This document shows, piece after piece, positions 8,800-17,341 of a DNA stretch of 64,000 bases (position 1 is the stretch's first letter; every line of letters starts with the position of its first letter). The notes under the pieces were generated by a model. That model worked only from the letters and a program-made list of their open reading frames with translations. It was not told the origin of the DNA and searched no databases. This DNA is from Mucilaginibacter sp. (GTDB lineage: Bacteria; Bacteroidota; Bacteroidia; Sphingobacteriales; Sphingobacteriaceae), in assembly GCA_031292485.1 (NCBI GenBank), contig JARLHA010000047.1:53384-117383 (forward strand). Direction: 5' to 3'. The translations under genes were made by a program, and so were the position numbers.

Positions 8800-9282
8800 C
8801 TAATCTTTCTTTTCAAGAAAGTCGATAATCGCTTCTGAAATTTTATCTTCAGAAAACGGATAAGGTACAGGAACAAATGTATTAAGTTTGTTTAACACAT
8901 CTTCAAGATTAACCTCATCTTCCCATGCCAATAAATAGTTTTTTGAAGAAAATACACTTAGTATATCCAACTGATGATCATCAATGTGCTCATTATATTT
9001 TACAAGCCTGGCAATCGATATGACCCGCTTGTTTTTTTTGAGCCCCAATATAATCGACCCCTCACCGGCATGGGTTATTATTAAAGTGGCTTCATCATAT
9101 AACTTATCAAACTCCTCCTTATCTAAAAAAGAGCGCACATCCATATTGCTGGTTAAATACTGGGTAACACCTGCCTGCACTATTACCCGTTCTCTAATAA
9201 TTCCTGATATAATTAGCTGTTCAATTTCTTTTAGCGGCCTAACGAAAGGCATTCTCCATGTTCCTAATATTACAAGTATCAT
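8800..9282 (-). CDS. Alg13/PssE-like catalytic half of a split glycosyltransferase
   Basis: 160 residues, matching the C-terminal half of GT-B glycosyltransferases (glycosyltransferase 28 C-terminal, as in Alg13, PssE, Cps14G). The N-terminus MILVILGTWRMPF corresponds to the VTVGTT..F strand. LIITHAGEGSIILGLKKNKRVI matches the nucleotide-sugar binding motif (HaGeGS...l..gkp.i), and HIDDHQLDI matches the H..HQ motif. It follows the Alg14-like gene by 4 bp. Together the pair should form one transferase, adding a sugar to the lipid-linked unit at the inner membrane. Confidence 0.85.
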   Translation of the reverse strand: MILVILGTWRMPFVRPLKEIEQLIISGIIRERVIVQAGVTQYLTSNMDVRSFLDKEEFDKLYDEATLIITHAGEGSIILGLKKNKRVISIARLVKYNEHIDDHQLDILSVFSSKNYLLAWEDEVNLEDVLNKLNTFVPVPYPFSEDKISEAIIDFLEKKD

Positions 9283-9286
9283 TTTT

Positions 9287-9751
9287 TTAAAATACGGGGC
9301 CTACGTAAACAGCTTTTTTATAAAATTTTTTAGTTTCTTCCCATTGCACAAAAAACATATCTGCAATCGGGTGCACCAGGTCAGCAGAAAGCGCTTTTGA
9401 GGTGGTTCGGCAGAACGATAAAATAAAAATCACCTTGCAACCAAATAACTTACCAATATAACAAAAAGGAACCGCTGTATGGCTGCCAGTTGTGACGATA
9501 GCGCTCGGCCTATTTTTTATAATAATTTTAAAAGCTAAAAAAATATTAATTATAAAATTCCTCCAAAATGTAAAATCTCTGTTTTCCCCGTTTGCCCTTA
9601 CGAATTCATAATTATAACCTTTAAGTATAGTATGGTTGATGGGCACATCTTCCGTTACAATTATACATTTATAGGTATCGTATAATTTTTTTAACTGCAA
9701 AACTTCATTTAAGTGGCCACCCGTAGAAGTTGGTATTAGTATTGTTTTCAT
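9287..9751 (-). CDS. Alg14/PssD-like membrane half of a split glycosyltransferase
   Basis: 154 residues. TSTGGHLNEVLQL near the N-terminus is the Alg14/PssD signature, and AIVTTGSHTAVPFCYIGKLFGCKVIFI follows the family pattern (vvttG...a.p....k..g.k.i.IE). Alg14-type subunits anchor the catalytic Alg13-type partner at the membrane; the hydrophobic segment near residues 65-80 is the candidate anchor. The start overlaps the previous gene's stop by 4 nt, and the Alg13-like gene follows after 4 bp. Confidence 0.85.
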   Translation of the reverse strand: MKTILIPTSTGGHLNEVLQLKKLYDTYKCIIVTEDVPINHTILKGYNYEFVRANGENRDFTFWRNFIINIFLAFKIIIKNRPSAIVTTGSHTAVPFCYIGKLFGCKVIFILSFCRTTSKALSADLVHPIADMFFVQWEETKKFYKKAVYVGPVF

Positions 9752-10563
9752 TTATTTACCGTTTCAAATAGTGAATTAAAATCTACTTTCTCAAATATTT
9801 CGAGCTTCCCGTCTACCGTGGCATCTTTAATCATGCGGCCCGCTTTTTCAAAAGCCTTTCTGGCAATAGCATACGTATACTCTTCCTCAAGGTAATTAGG
9901 AATTTTCCATTTTTGCCCAGGTTTATAATAACCACTTATAAAATGATTTGCTTCGCTGCCGTCGGCTTTTACATTTAGCCCGGCTTTTCCATCAATTTGA
10001 TAAGAATGGTCTTTACCAATTAGATACACTTCATCAAAGCCCATATAAAATGCAAGTTGCATACAAACATAAGTTACACTTTTAGAGTTACCCACCGTTT
10101 TAGTGAAATCAGGTTGAAAATCACACGTGAAATGCTGGTAAAAAAAATTAATATCTGTATCGTTAGCAAATAAATGACGCGCCCACCAGTTGTATAATTT
10201 GATTGTTTTTACCTGGCCGTATTCTTCCGAAAATTGTTTCAGCTGAATTGGTATATCTGACACAACTAAATAATTTGGGAGATAGCCAATTTTTTCTTCT
10301 ATAAGGTAAATTCTGTTCATCCCGATTGTTATTTCATCTTTCAATAGCGTCAGATCTATTTTATTCAAGCTAGGGCCATTTGCTATAATGAAACACCTTT
10401 TTCCCTTGTGAATATCTTTTAATCGACGTAATTTTATTTTATTTTCCTTAGAAAATTGAGTCGGCAAAATCCACAAACCTAAATGATAAATACTAACAAT
10501 CCTTCTGCCGATTGCTTCAATAGCTCTTTTAAATGAAAGATCTTTTAATTTTATTATACTCAT
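9748..10563 (-). CDS. MptE-like (DUF115) polysaccharide-locus protein
   Basis: 271 residues from the ATG at 10563; a TTG at 10608 would add 15 residues of poor quality. It contains KGKRCFIIANGPSLNKIDL, a Rossmann-like opening typical of the DUF115/MptE-like group, and MGFDEVYLIGKDHSY. Archaeal MptE is a 6-hydroxymethylpterin diphosphokinase, but bacterial homologues are common in surface-glycan and flagellin-glycosylation loci, where their role is less clear and probably glycan-related. No membrane segment is obvious. The stop overlaps the ATG of the Alg14-like gene (ATGA), so co-expression is likely. Confidence 0.72.
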   Translation of the reverse strand: MSIIKLKDLSFKRAIEAIGRRIVSIYHLGLWILPTQFSKENKIKLRRLKDIHKGKRCFIIANGPSLNKIDLTLLKDEITIGMNRIYLIEEKIGYLPNYLVVSDIPIQLKQFSEEYGQVKTIKLYNWWARHLFANDTDINFFYQHFTCDFQPDFTKTVGNSKSVTYVCMQLAFYMGFDEVYLIGKDHSYQIDGKAGLNVKADGSEANHFISGYYKPGQKWKIPNYLEEEYTYAIARKAFEKAGRMIKDATVDGKLEIFEKVDFNSLFETVNK

Positions 10564-10727
10564 AAGAACAGTTCTTTTTTTACTAAAAAAACAAATATAC
10601 AATACCAAAGCTTAGAATTTTACAAAAAGATATTGTTAATGAGAGAACGAATTCACTAAATAGTTTTTTGAGATCAACTGAAACCAGAACCAAATATTAA
10701 TATATTTTTTAATTACAATGATGTTCC

Positions 10728-10768
10728 TTTCAGGTAATATTTCTTATAGTTATTAATATTACCTGAAA
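10728..10768. repeat. Perfect 14-bp inverted repeat between two locus genes
   Basis: TTTCAGGTAATATT (10728-10741) and its exact reverse complement (10755-10768) flank a 13-nt loop. On the plus strand a T-run follows, but both flanking genes are on the minus strand, where no T-run follows. An attenuator, an operator or an mRNA-stabilising hairpin between the GH99-like gene and the MptE-like gene is possible. Confidence 0.75.
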
Positions 10769-10835
10769 TTTTTACTAAACATAATTACGGTTTTCTGTTG
10801 CTATAGTACAACCTCGAAGTTTTTGATAATATTAT

Positions 10836-11921
10836 TTAGTTTTTTAAAACATTCCTTATTGCTCGTATTCTATCAGTATTACCACCAAATGTTGGACAAA
10901 TCCATCCTCCCTCATCAAATTCATTCCAGGCATAAATGATTACTGTGTTAGCGGCACATGTTTGTTGGTTATTTTTCACCCATAAAATAGAATTTTGTAA
11001 ATTATCTGCAATTTGTTCAGGTGTACCATCTGCTGCCCAACGATCAGCAGGTATTTTTTGCCACGATACAGAACGTTCAATCCTTGGTTTCATATTTCTT
11101 CCTGCTGTAACCCATGGAACAACTTGTGCGCCAGTTTTTTTCATGTCTTCCCAACCATTTTTATCCGCATTTGGAATATCCGGAAAATACGGAGATCCGT
11201 TCTTACCAGCAGAACTATTATATCTGCTAAGAGCATTTACCCCTAATGAATCAGCATAAATATTGGGCTTAACGTATTCCGAACTCATTAATACAATGTA
11301 TGGATCATTCAGACCGGCAGCAGCGCTTAATTTTCGAATAAGAGCAAGTTGATCAGGTTTTAAATTTTTGCCCTGTTCTAATAAATATAATAACGGCCGT
11401 TGATTAAATACTTTCTGATAGTCTGAACGTTTAAATTGATTAATTAACCATACCAGCTCATTGGCATCAAAAGTTGATCCAATTATTAAACACCATCTCA
11501 AACCAAGCTTTACTTTACTGTTTAAGTATAAGTTCCTTTGAATATCCATGCCTGATCCATTTTTATAATAAACAAAGGCCCAATAATTAATGCCGGCATA
11601 ATTGGCGTAAGCAATATCCTGATCCATAACATCCTGTGTTATCTCCCTGGATTGCATAGAATCCGGGCCTATCTCCTTGCTAAAAAATGGCGCCCTATAA
11701 TGAAATTTATGCGGGCTAAGAGATCTTTCTACTTGTAATCCAACAGAAATACCATTTTTAGTATCCCCTATCCAGGCATCCCATCTGATTGCGCCCACTA
11801 AAACTTTTGTTCCTTGCCTCTTTTTTTCGTGTGTTTTTTCCCTGGGTGTAGCTGAATAGCTTAATGTAGTGAATAAAACTATCATTCCGATAATTAAAAT
11901 GCTTATTTTATATTTTTTCAT
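10836..11921 (-). CDS. GH99-like (WbsX-type) protein with signal peptide
   Basis: 361 residues. The N-terminal helix (MKKYKISILIIGMIVLFTTL, then SYSA) is a signal peptide or anchor, unlike the two cytoplasmic-looking paralogues at 22089 and 25412. GAIRWDAWIGD opens the barrel and NTVIIYAWNEFDEGGWICPT matches the AWNEW.EG motif of GH99-like domains. GH99 proper contains endo-alpha-mannosidases and mannanases; the locus-encoded WbsX group has no firm activity. Export suggests action on the finished glycan in the periplasm or at the surface. It is separated from the cyclase-family gene by 79 bp containing a palindrome. Confidence 0.8.
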   Translation of the reverse strand: MKKYKISILIIGMIVLFTTLSYSATPREKTHEKKRQGTKVLVGAIRWDAWIGDTKNGISVGLQVERSLSPHKFHYRAPFFSKEIGPDSMQSREITQDVMDQDIAYANYAGINYWAFVYYKNGSGMDIQRNLYLNSKVKLGLRWCLIIGSTFDANELVWLINQFKRSDYQKVFNQRPLLYLLEQGKNLKPDQLALIRKLSAAAGLNDPYIVLMSSEYVKPNIYADSLGVNALSRYNSSAGKNGSPYFPDIPNADKNGWEDMKKTGAQVVPWVTAGRNMKPRIERSVSWQKIPADRWAADGTPEQIADNLQNSILWVKNNQQTCAANTVIIYAWNEFDEGGWICPTFGGNTDRIRAIRNVLKN

Positions 11922-11963
11922 TTACTTAAAGATTTTTAACGCTAACGTTTAAATTGTAATTAC

Positions 11964-11981
11964 TGTATAACACGTTATACA
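11964..11981. promoter_or_regulatory. 18-bp palindrome upstream of the exported GH99-like gene
   Basis: TGTATAAC-AC-GTTATACA lies 43 bp upstream of the ATG at 11921 on the minus strand. The arms are perfect (8 bp). It could be an operator for a dimeric regulator or chance in AT-rich DNA. Confidence 0.3.
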
Positions 11982-12000
11982 CAACAATGTTCATACCGAA

Positions 12001-12669
12001 TCAGACTATTTTAGCAAATACGGTAACAGCACCGCCATTACCATCCTCAACAAATAATGGAGCAACAATAACCCAGTCAATGTCACTGTCAACATTCTTT
12101 AATGCCATATCTTCAATAACCAATATACATGAATTATTTCCGGGCGGACACAAAAACTGTCTATGACTTTCCCTTCCTTCCGGTCGGAATTTCCAGGAGG
12201 TAAGCGATATGAAATCAAAACCAACACACCTTAGTTTTGGAAAGTGCGCTCTAAAATAGTTTGCCAATTCCGGAGCCAAACCAGGGTTATCATCCCAATA
12301 TTTGTCAATGGCCCTATAATTTTCATAGCCGGTGCGTATCAACAATAGTTCCAGACCCGGATCAATATTCTCGGAAACAGTATCAAAGTCTGAAACATTA
12401 ATCAATTTTGCCTCTGTACACGGTATGTCAACGAGTATTACGTTCCGATAATAAAACTCTTCCACTGGTATTTCAAAAGTCTTTCTTCCATTTTGGCAAA
12501 AATGGAAGGCACTATCAATATGGGTGCCTATGTGGTTATTGGAAAATATCCAGGAAGATGTATTGGCAGTATCACCTTTAATTATTGAAGAATTTGCATT
12601 AATAGTTATCTTATCCCGATTGCCATATGCCGGTGTATTTTGAGAAATAATATGTGACAACCGTATCAA
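12001..12669 (-). CDS. Cyclase-family (kynurenine-formamidase-like) hydrolase
   Basis: 222 residues read from a TTG start at 12669; a stop codon lies just upstream in frame and no ATG occurs in the first third, while IRLSHIISQNTPAYG fits the family N-terminus. The metal-binding signature HxGTHxDxPxH appears as HIGTHIDSAFHF (about residues 46-57), with Ala replacing the usual Pro. VDIP and VGFDFISLTS also fit Pfam cyclase (PF04199), metal-dependent hydrolases of amides, lactones or small acids. It is the last gene of the unusual sugar block; hydrolysis of a lactone or N-formyl/acyl group on the sugar is an inference. Confidence 0.8.
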   Translation of the reverse strand: MIRLSHIISQNTPAYGNRDKITINANSSIIKGDTANTSSWIFSNNHIGTHIDSAFHFCQNGRKTFEIPVEEFYYRNVILVDIPCTEAKLINVSDFDTVSENIDPGLELLLIRTGYENYRAIDKYWDDNPGLAPELANYFRAHFPKLRCVGFDFISLTSWKFRPEGRESHRQFLCPPGNNSCILVIEDMALKNVDSDIDWVIVAPLFVEDGNGGAVTVFAKIV

Positions 12670-12736
12670 ATTTCAAACAATTTATCAGGGAGACAGCAAA
12701 AAAAAAATTCTATTTACAGAGTATTTTTTTTATAAA

Positions 12737-13309
12737 TTATTCTTTAATTATTTGAAAAACCAATACAACGTTATAATCAATATCACAATTACTCGAAAAT
12801 AATATCTTATATTGAATATCTTTAATTTCATTTAGTTTTTCTATCATAAAGTTCATCCCCATTTCTTTGTGAATATGGTGTATGTTAGTTGATAGCCCCT
12901 TTTTTGAACAAATTTGTTCGTAAATTTTTTGATCGGGGAAAACCAATATTAAATTACCTCCTGATTTTAGAATCCTGATAAATTCCAAAAGTACTTCTTT
13001 TGTATCAACAAAATCCTCAATAAGGTGGCTTGTATATACATAGTCAAACGTATTATCTCCAACCGGTATTTTTTCATTCATTAAATCACAGGGGATATCT
13101 ACCTTATCTTTGCCGGTAGATGCATAAGGAGTAGCATAATCAATACCTAAACAATTTTCTTTAACAATCTTGTCTCCCCCAAAACCAATATCACATCCGG
13201 CACCAATACAGTATTTTATAACAAGATGACGCACTTTTGAAGTTTCGGAGGCGTAATAATGTTTTAGGCCCAAAATTTTCTTTATTTTTCTTTTTATTCT
13301 TGTTATCAT
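12737..13309 (-). CDS. Class I SAM-dependent methyltransferase (Methyltransf_11 type)
   Basis: 190 residues. A basic N-terminus is followed by a motif I variant (CIGAGCDIGFGGDKI, near 33-47), an acidic residue in LGIDYATPY, and FDYVYTSHLIEDFVDTKEVLLEFIRILKSGGNLILVFPD, the usual motif II/III region. It is short but complete for the fold. In polysaccharide loci such enzymes O- or N-methylate sugars or cap the chain. It lies at the end of the unusual sugar block, 67 bp before the cyclase-family gene. Confidence 0.78.
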   Translation of the reverse strand: MITRIKRKIKKILGLKHYYASETSKVRHLVIKYCIGAGCDIGFGGDKIVKENCLGIDYATPYASTGKDKVDIPCDLMNEKIPVGDNTFDYVYTSHLIEDFVDTKEVLLEFIRILKSGGNLILVFPDQKIYEQICSKKGLSTNIHHIHKEMGMNFMIEKLNEIKDIQYKILFSSNCDIDYNVVLVFQIIKE

Positions 13310-13424
13310 TTTAAAAAAGGTTTTAGATAGTAAATATATGTTTTTAAGTTTAAAATCTTTGCTTTTGCAGCCCTAAAAAAGAAGTTAATTTCCTATTCAT
13401 TGAGTATTACAAATTCAGTAGAAG

Positions 13425-13877
13425 TCAACACTTTACTTTTATTGTTATCTTTTTTATCCACTCAGGTTTGTTTATATAATGTTGAGGGCCATGCCCGTCT
13501 TCTGGAAACATTATTGCAAATATACCTTCGCCTATATCAACGTAGGTACCCTGAGCTGAAGGGTCTTTATAAAAAGTCCGGTCCATAGATTCATCGTAAG
13601 GGATGTTTACATTCATTCCTTCAATTGGTGACCATTTCACTCTTTCAAGGCCTCGTATAGGGTATTGAATATCAATCACATGTTTATGTGCTTCATAACC
13701 CCTTGAAAAATCCGCCACTGTTTCGTACTCGCTTACAATGGCCTTAACATTGTCATTTATTGGATATATACCCACTTCAATATCAGGCTCAGCACCCTGC
13801 AAAAATTGCAACCCTGCATATATATCCGGCGATAAACCTTTATAAATATCAATATTTCTTAATTTATCAACTATCAT
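13425..13877 (-). CDS. yhcH: YhcH/YjgK/YiaL family protein (NanQ-like anomerase)
   Basis: 150 residues, full length for the family. AHKHVIDIQYPIRGLERV matches the E.H....DI.....G.E.i signature and MFPEDGHGPQHYINKPEWIKKITIKV matches the conserved C-terminus (FPED.H.P........v.K...Kv). E. coli YhcH/NanQ acts as an N-acetylneuraminate anomerase, and relatives accompany other ulosonic or cyclic sugars. It lies 5 bp downstream of the sugar-phosphate-cyclase-like gene. An anomerase next to a CMP-sugar-synthetase-like gene fits a pathway where ring anomers must be equilibrated, but the substrate is not known. Confidence 0.85.
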   Translation of the reverse strand: MIVDKLRNIDIYKGLSPDIYAGLQFLQGAEPDIEVGIYPINDNVKAIVSEYETVADFSRGYEAHKHVIDIQYPIRGLERVKWSPIEGMNVNIPYDESMDRTFYKDPSAQGTYVDIGEGIFAIMFPEDGHGPQHYINKPEWIKKITIKVKC

Positions 13878-13882
13878 AAAAC

Positions 13883-14965
13883 TTATGGTTCTAACTGTGT
13901 ATCAAAATACTCCCTTAACCAGCCAATAAACTGCTCGTCCATAGGGCGCATATCTCTAAATATTTCCCCGTACCCTTTATTTAAAATCAGGCCTAGTGTT
14001 TTGCCAACATTTTTTTTATCCTTACTTAAAGCCGTTGTAAACTTATCCAATGAAATATCAGTTATAGAGGTATCTTCCCATATTTGTTTTAGTAATTCCC
14101 TGATATTTTGACGAATTTCTTCGCTGATATACCCCAATTTTACAGAAACAAAATTGGCCATATCCATGCCATAACTTACAGCAATTCCATGTGGTATCCT
14201 ATAATCTGTCAATGATTCAATGGCATGTCCAAACGAATGCCCGTAATTAAATACCAGACGCTCATTCTGATCAAACTCATCTCTTTCGATATAACTTTTT
14301 TTAATTTCGAGGCTCCGTCCAATAATTCCGGCTAACACTGTTTTGTTTTTAAGAGCCATTGCATAATCCTTTTTGAACCGTTCAAAATCTTCTTCTCCAG
14401 AAACAATAAAATAATGACACATTTCGCCCATACCAGATTTTAGTTCTGATATAGACAATGTATTAAGGAAATCAAGGTTAATAAATATCTGATTAGGCGG
14501 ATAAAAACCGCCAACCTGATTTTTGTACTTACCAAAATTAATTGAAGTTTTACTGCCAATACAACTATCTCCCTGAGCCAATAATGATGTTGGTAAAAAC
14601 AGCCATTTAACACCCCTGTACATTATTGAAGCGATAAAAGCTGTCGCGTCCTGGGTTATACCACCTCCAATTGAGATTAAACGATGGTTTTTTCTGAAGT
14701 CATTTTCTATCAAGTCCTGCATTATAGGCATAACACCCTGGTAACTTTTAACAGCTTCCTGTGCATCTATACCAATATGCCTGAATTTGTTTAATACAGG
14801 CTCCAACACATGTTTATATAGTTCCTTTATTTTATTATCAATAATGATTACATCGCCCTCATTTAAATGCCCAAGCAGGGTTTTGCATGTATCATCAATA
14901 AACTGTACATTATAATCATGTATAGAAGATTTAACAGTAAAATTATACATTGGTATATCCTCCAT
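13883..14965 (-). CDS. Sugar-phosphate cyclase, 3-dehydroquinate-synthase-like, divergent
   Basis: 360 residues from ATG 14965; ATG 14950 is also possible. The NAD loop is SIGGGITQDATAF (98-110). Metal ligands are conserved: E181, H243 and H259, with the same spacing as E194/H271/H287 of fungal dehydroquinate synthase (numbering from memory). R117, D133, K139, N149, K222, R236, N240 and H247 also align with substrate-binding residues. The lysine three residues after the metal-binding Glu (K197 in the fungal enzyme) is H184 here. Family enzymes cyclise DAHP, sedoheptulose 7-phosphate or glucose 6-phosphate using NAD and Zn or Co. The context (second GmhA-like isomerase, SDR, cytidylyltransferase) argues against housekeeping aroB. 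It overlaps the upstream SDR by 23 nt. Confidence 0.85.
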   Translation of the reverse strand: MEDIPMYNFTVKSSIHDYNVQFIDDTCKTLLGHLNEGDVIIIDNKIKELYKHVLEPVLNKFRHIGIDAQEAVKSYQGVMPIMQDLIENDFRKNHRLISIGGGITQDATAFIASIMYRGVKWLFLPTSLLAQGDSCIGSKTSINFGKYKNQVGGFYPPNQIFINLDFLNTLSISELKSGMGEMCHYFIVSGEEDFERFKKDYAMALKNKTVLAGIIGRSLEIKKSYIERDEFDQNERLVFNYGHSFGHAIESLTDYRIPHGIAVSYGMDMANFVSVKLGYISEEIRQNIRELLKQIWEDTSITDISLDKFTTALSKDKKNVGKTLGLILNKGYGEIFRDMRPMDEQFIGWLREYFDTQLEP

Positions 14966-15704
14966 CAATAATAATATTTTGCCCGGTTAAATATGAATTC
15001 AAATCGCTGCTCAAAAAAAGCACGGTATTTGCAATTTCTATTGGTTGCGCCATACGTTTTATTGGTATTATTTCTGTAATTTTTTCAATTTCCTCAGGAG
15101 TATTCGTGCTTGCGGTAAGCTCTGTCATTGTAAAGCCAGGCCCTACTGAGTTCACAAGAATATTATATTCGGCAAGCTCAACAGCCAATGCTTTGGTAAG
15201 GCCGGCTATGGCAGATTTTGTTGTAGTATATATAGATCTGCCCGGCCTTGTGATGGCGCTCCATATAGATGTAATATTTACAATACGGCCATATCCGTTT
15301 TTCTTCATTAATTTACTTACCTCACGACAAAGCATATAAGGGCCTTTAACATTTACATTATTTAACAGGTCAAAATCCCCGTTGATAGTATCTGTATTGA
15401 GGGCTATTTTGTTAATGCCGGCATTATTGATCAAAACATCAATTTTGTTGTAAGAAGCAATTTTACTTAAAAAAAAATCAACGGAGTTTTGATCCGAAAA
15501 ATCCACTTGTAAATAAGTAATTCTATCTGATATTTTATCATTATTTAACCTGCTGATCTCATCCAATTTGGTGCCAGTTAGAATCACTGAGGCCCCGGCA
15601 TCTAAAAAACGATCGGCAATAGCCTTCCCAATGCCTCTCGTTCCTCCGGTTATAAGTGCAACCTTATCCGATAAATCAATTGTGACCTTTGATATGTTAT
15701 CCAT
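14943..15704 (-). CDS. Short-chain dehydrogenase/reductase (FabG-like)
   Basis: 253 residues, classical SDR: cofactor motif TGGTRGIGKAIA (about 19-30), NNAG, active-site Ser in VNITSIWS, YTTTK (YxxxK) near 158-162 and the PGFT loop. The C-terminal LTGQNIIIDGGYT closes the fold. Such enzymes oxidise or reduce hydroxyl/keto groups with NAD(P)H. It is 12 bp downstream of the GmhA-like isomerase and overlaps the cyclase gene, so it is probably co-translated and acts on the same sugar or cyclitol intermediate. Confidence 0.88.
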   Translation of the reverse strand: MDNISKVTIDLSDKVALITGGTRGIGKAIADRFLDAGASVILTGTKLDEISRLNNDKISDRITYLQVDFSDQNSVDFFLSKIASYNKIDVLINNAGINKIALNTDTINGDFDLLNNVNVKGPYMLCREVSKLMKKNGYGRIVNITSIWSAITRPGRSIYTTTKSAIAGLTKALAVELAEYNILVNSVGPGFTMTELTASTNTPEEIEKITEIIPIKRMAQPIEIANTVLFLSSDLNSYLTGQNIIIDGGYTNV

Positions 15705-15716
15705 TAAATATTAATA

Positions 15717-16319
15717 CTATTCGGGAATAGCTAAAAACTCCTCATCCTTTGAAAGATAGTTAACAATTACATGGTTCAAAATCATATGTACGTCTTCAAT
15801 TGGGCCATAATCTCCTTTAGGATTTGGTGTATATAATGGTATTGTTGACACTTCATTAAGTTTTCCACCTAAAAAGCCCACAAATGCAATTGTTTTACCG
15901 CCTAACTTGTTTGCGTATTCAGCTGCCTTAACCAAGTTAGGTGAATTACCACTGGCTGATATGGCAATAAGTACATCACCTGCTACAAACTGGCCACGCA
16001 TCTGTTCCACAAAAACATCTTCAAAATTATTGTCATTCCCGATGGCTGTAATCATAGGAACATTGTCAGTCAGCGCAACTATTTTAGGGCGAAATTTAGA
16101 AAAATAGCGCACAAAAAATCTAAAATCTGCCTGCATATGCGATGCGGTTGCTGCGCTCCCGCCATTACCAACTACATAAATGGTATTTCCATTCTTAAAA
16201 GCTTCAATAAAAGCTGTAACCACCTGCCCCAGCTTCTCAGAGTCAATTTTATTTAAAATATCCGTAAGGCGGCCAATGTAGTCCTCCAAATAGTTTTTTA
16301 AAAGAAGTGTTCTTTTCAT
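15717..16319 (-). CDS. SIS-domain phosphosugar isomerase, GmhA-like (second copy)
   Basis: 200 residues. VVGNGGSAATASHMQADF (about 50-67) is the phosphoheptose-isomerase signature, followed by AIGNDNNFEDVFVEQMRG and SASGNSPNLVKAA, as in GmhA. Its length is like the clear GmhA at 21215, but the sequences differ and this copy sits in the unusual block 20 bp after a Gfo/Idh/MocA gene. GmhA isomerises sedoheptulose 7-phosphate to D-glycero-D-manno-heptose 7-phosphate. A related ketose/aldose phosphate isomerisation feeding the sugar-phosphate cyclase is inferred. Confidence 0.85.
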   Translation of the reverse strand: MKRTLLLKNYLEDYIGRLTDILNKIDSEKLGQVVTAFIEAFKNGNTIYVVGNGGSAATASHMQADFRFFVRYFSKFRPKIVALTDNVPMITAIGNDNNFEDVFVEQMRGQFVAGDVLIAISASGNSPNLVKAAEYANKLGGKTIAFVGFLGGKLNEVSTIPLYTPNPKGDYGPIEDVHMILNHVIVNYLSKDEEFLAIPE

Positions 16320-16339
16320 GGTAAATTACTATTATATTT

Positions 16340-17332
16340 TTAAAAATCCTTTTGTTCGTATACTTTATCAATAATCCGCATTAATTTTAGCGCATCATCT
16401 GAACTACCTATGGTTACCGGCTGTTTATTATCTATAGCATCAAAGAAATGATCCATCTCATAACGCCAGCTGTTATTGTTCACATACTTGGTTACCACCT
16501 CATCTTTCCAGGTAGCCGCAGGTGCAGTTGAACGGTTTTTAGCAATTGAAAGTGTTTCTTCGCCATACGACATGGTTGAAGTAATCAATCCATTTAACAC
16601 CATATACCCTTTTTCCAAAAAAATCTCAAGTGAAAATAGATGGCGCCATTGCGACATAGTAGAATGCAGGGATGCAACTTTACCGGTAGCTGATTCTTTA
16701 AGTATTACAAATGCATTATCTTCAACGTCCATATTCCAATATAAATTTGAAACTTCTGCCTTAACAACATCAAAATCGCCGGATAAATACAGAAACAGAT
16801 CAAGCATATGTATACCCTGATCCATTAGTATCCCCCCGCCTGCAAGCTCTTTCTTTGCCCGCCACTGGTCAAAATAATCTTTGGTTACACTTTTGCCATA
16901 ACGCCCTCTCAGCCATAAAACTTTACCATATTCATTGCTATCTATCAGCCTTTTCATGTGCATTACACTATCATGATGGCGATGATTAAATCCATACATT
17001 AGCGTCTTTCCACTAGATTTTTCAGCATTTATTATATCTTCAATATCTGCACCGGTAAACGCAGGGGGTTTTTCACAAAAAACATGTTTTCCGGCATTGA
17101 GCGATTTTATGGTTAGGTCTTTATTTAAAAAGTTTGGAGTGCAAACTATAATCACATCAAGATCAGAGTGATTAATGATCTCATCATGGCTTAAATTAGG
17201 AATACCCTCAAAATCACTACCAATATTTGGCTCGGATATCGCAACAACTTTACCTCTTTTAATTTCATCAATAGCCAAATGACGGGTCTTCCCCATTACC
17301 CCATATCCTATTATACCGACTTTGTAACTCAT
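16340..17332 (-). CDS. Gfo/Idh/MocA-family oxidoreductase
   Basis: 330 residues. Rossmann motif GIIGYGVMGKTRH near residues 6-18, VFCEKPPAFTG (EKP motif) near 90, and GGGILMDQGIHMLDLFLYLSG in the C-terminal domain, with the D..H residues used in proton transfer. It lies between a D-2-hydroxyacid dehydrogenase gene (9 bp upstream) and the GmhA-like isomerase gene. Sugars, cyclitols (inositol dehydrogenase type) and nucleotide sugars are all family substrates; a cyclitol would fit the adjacent cyclase. Confidence 0.88.
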   Translation of the reverse strand: MSYKVGIIGYGVMGKTRHLAIDEIKRGKVVAISEPNIGSDFEGIPNLSHDEIINHSDLDVIIVCTPNFLNKDLTIKSLNAGKHVFCEKPPAFTGADIEDIINAEKSSGKTLMYGFNHRHHDSVMHMKRLIDSNEYGKVLWLRGRYGKSVTKDYFDQWRAKKELAGGGILMDQGIHMLDLFLYLSGDFDVVKAEVSNLYWNMDVEDNAFVILKESATGKVASLHSTMSQWRHLFSLEIFLEKGYMVLNGLITSTMSYGEETLSIAKNRSTAPAATWKDEVVTKYVNNNSWRYEMDHFFDAIDNKQPVTIGSSDDALKLMRIIDKVYEQKDF

Positions 17333-17341
17333 ATAGAAGTT

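Noticed and set aside
13883..14965. Housekeeping aroB
   Set aside because: Embedded in and overlapping a sugar-modification operon, with a changed active-site lysine and no other shikimate genes nearby; still to be confirmed by locating a second copy.
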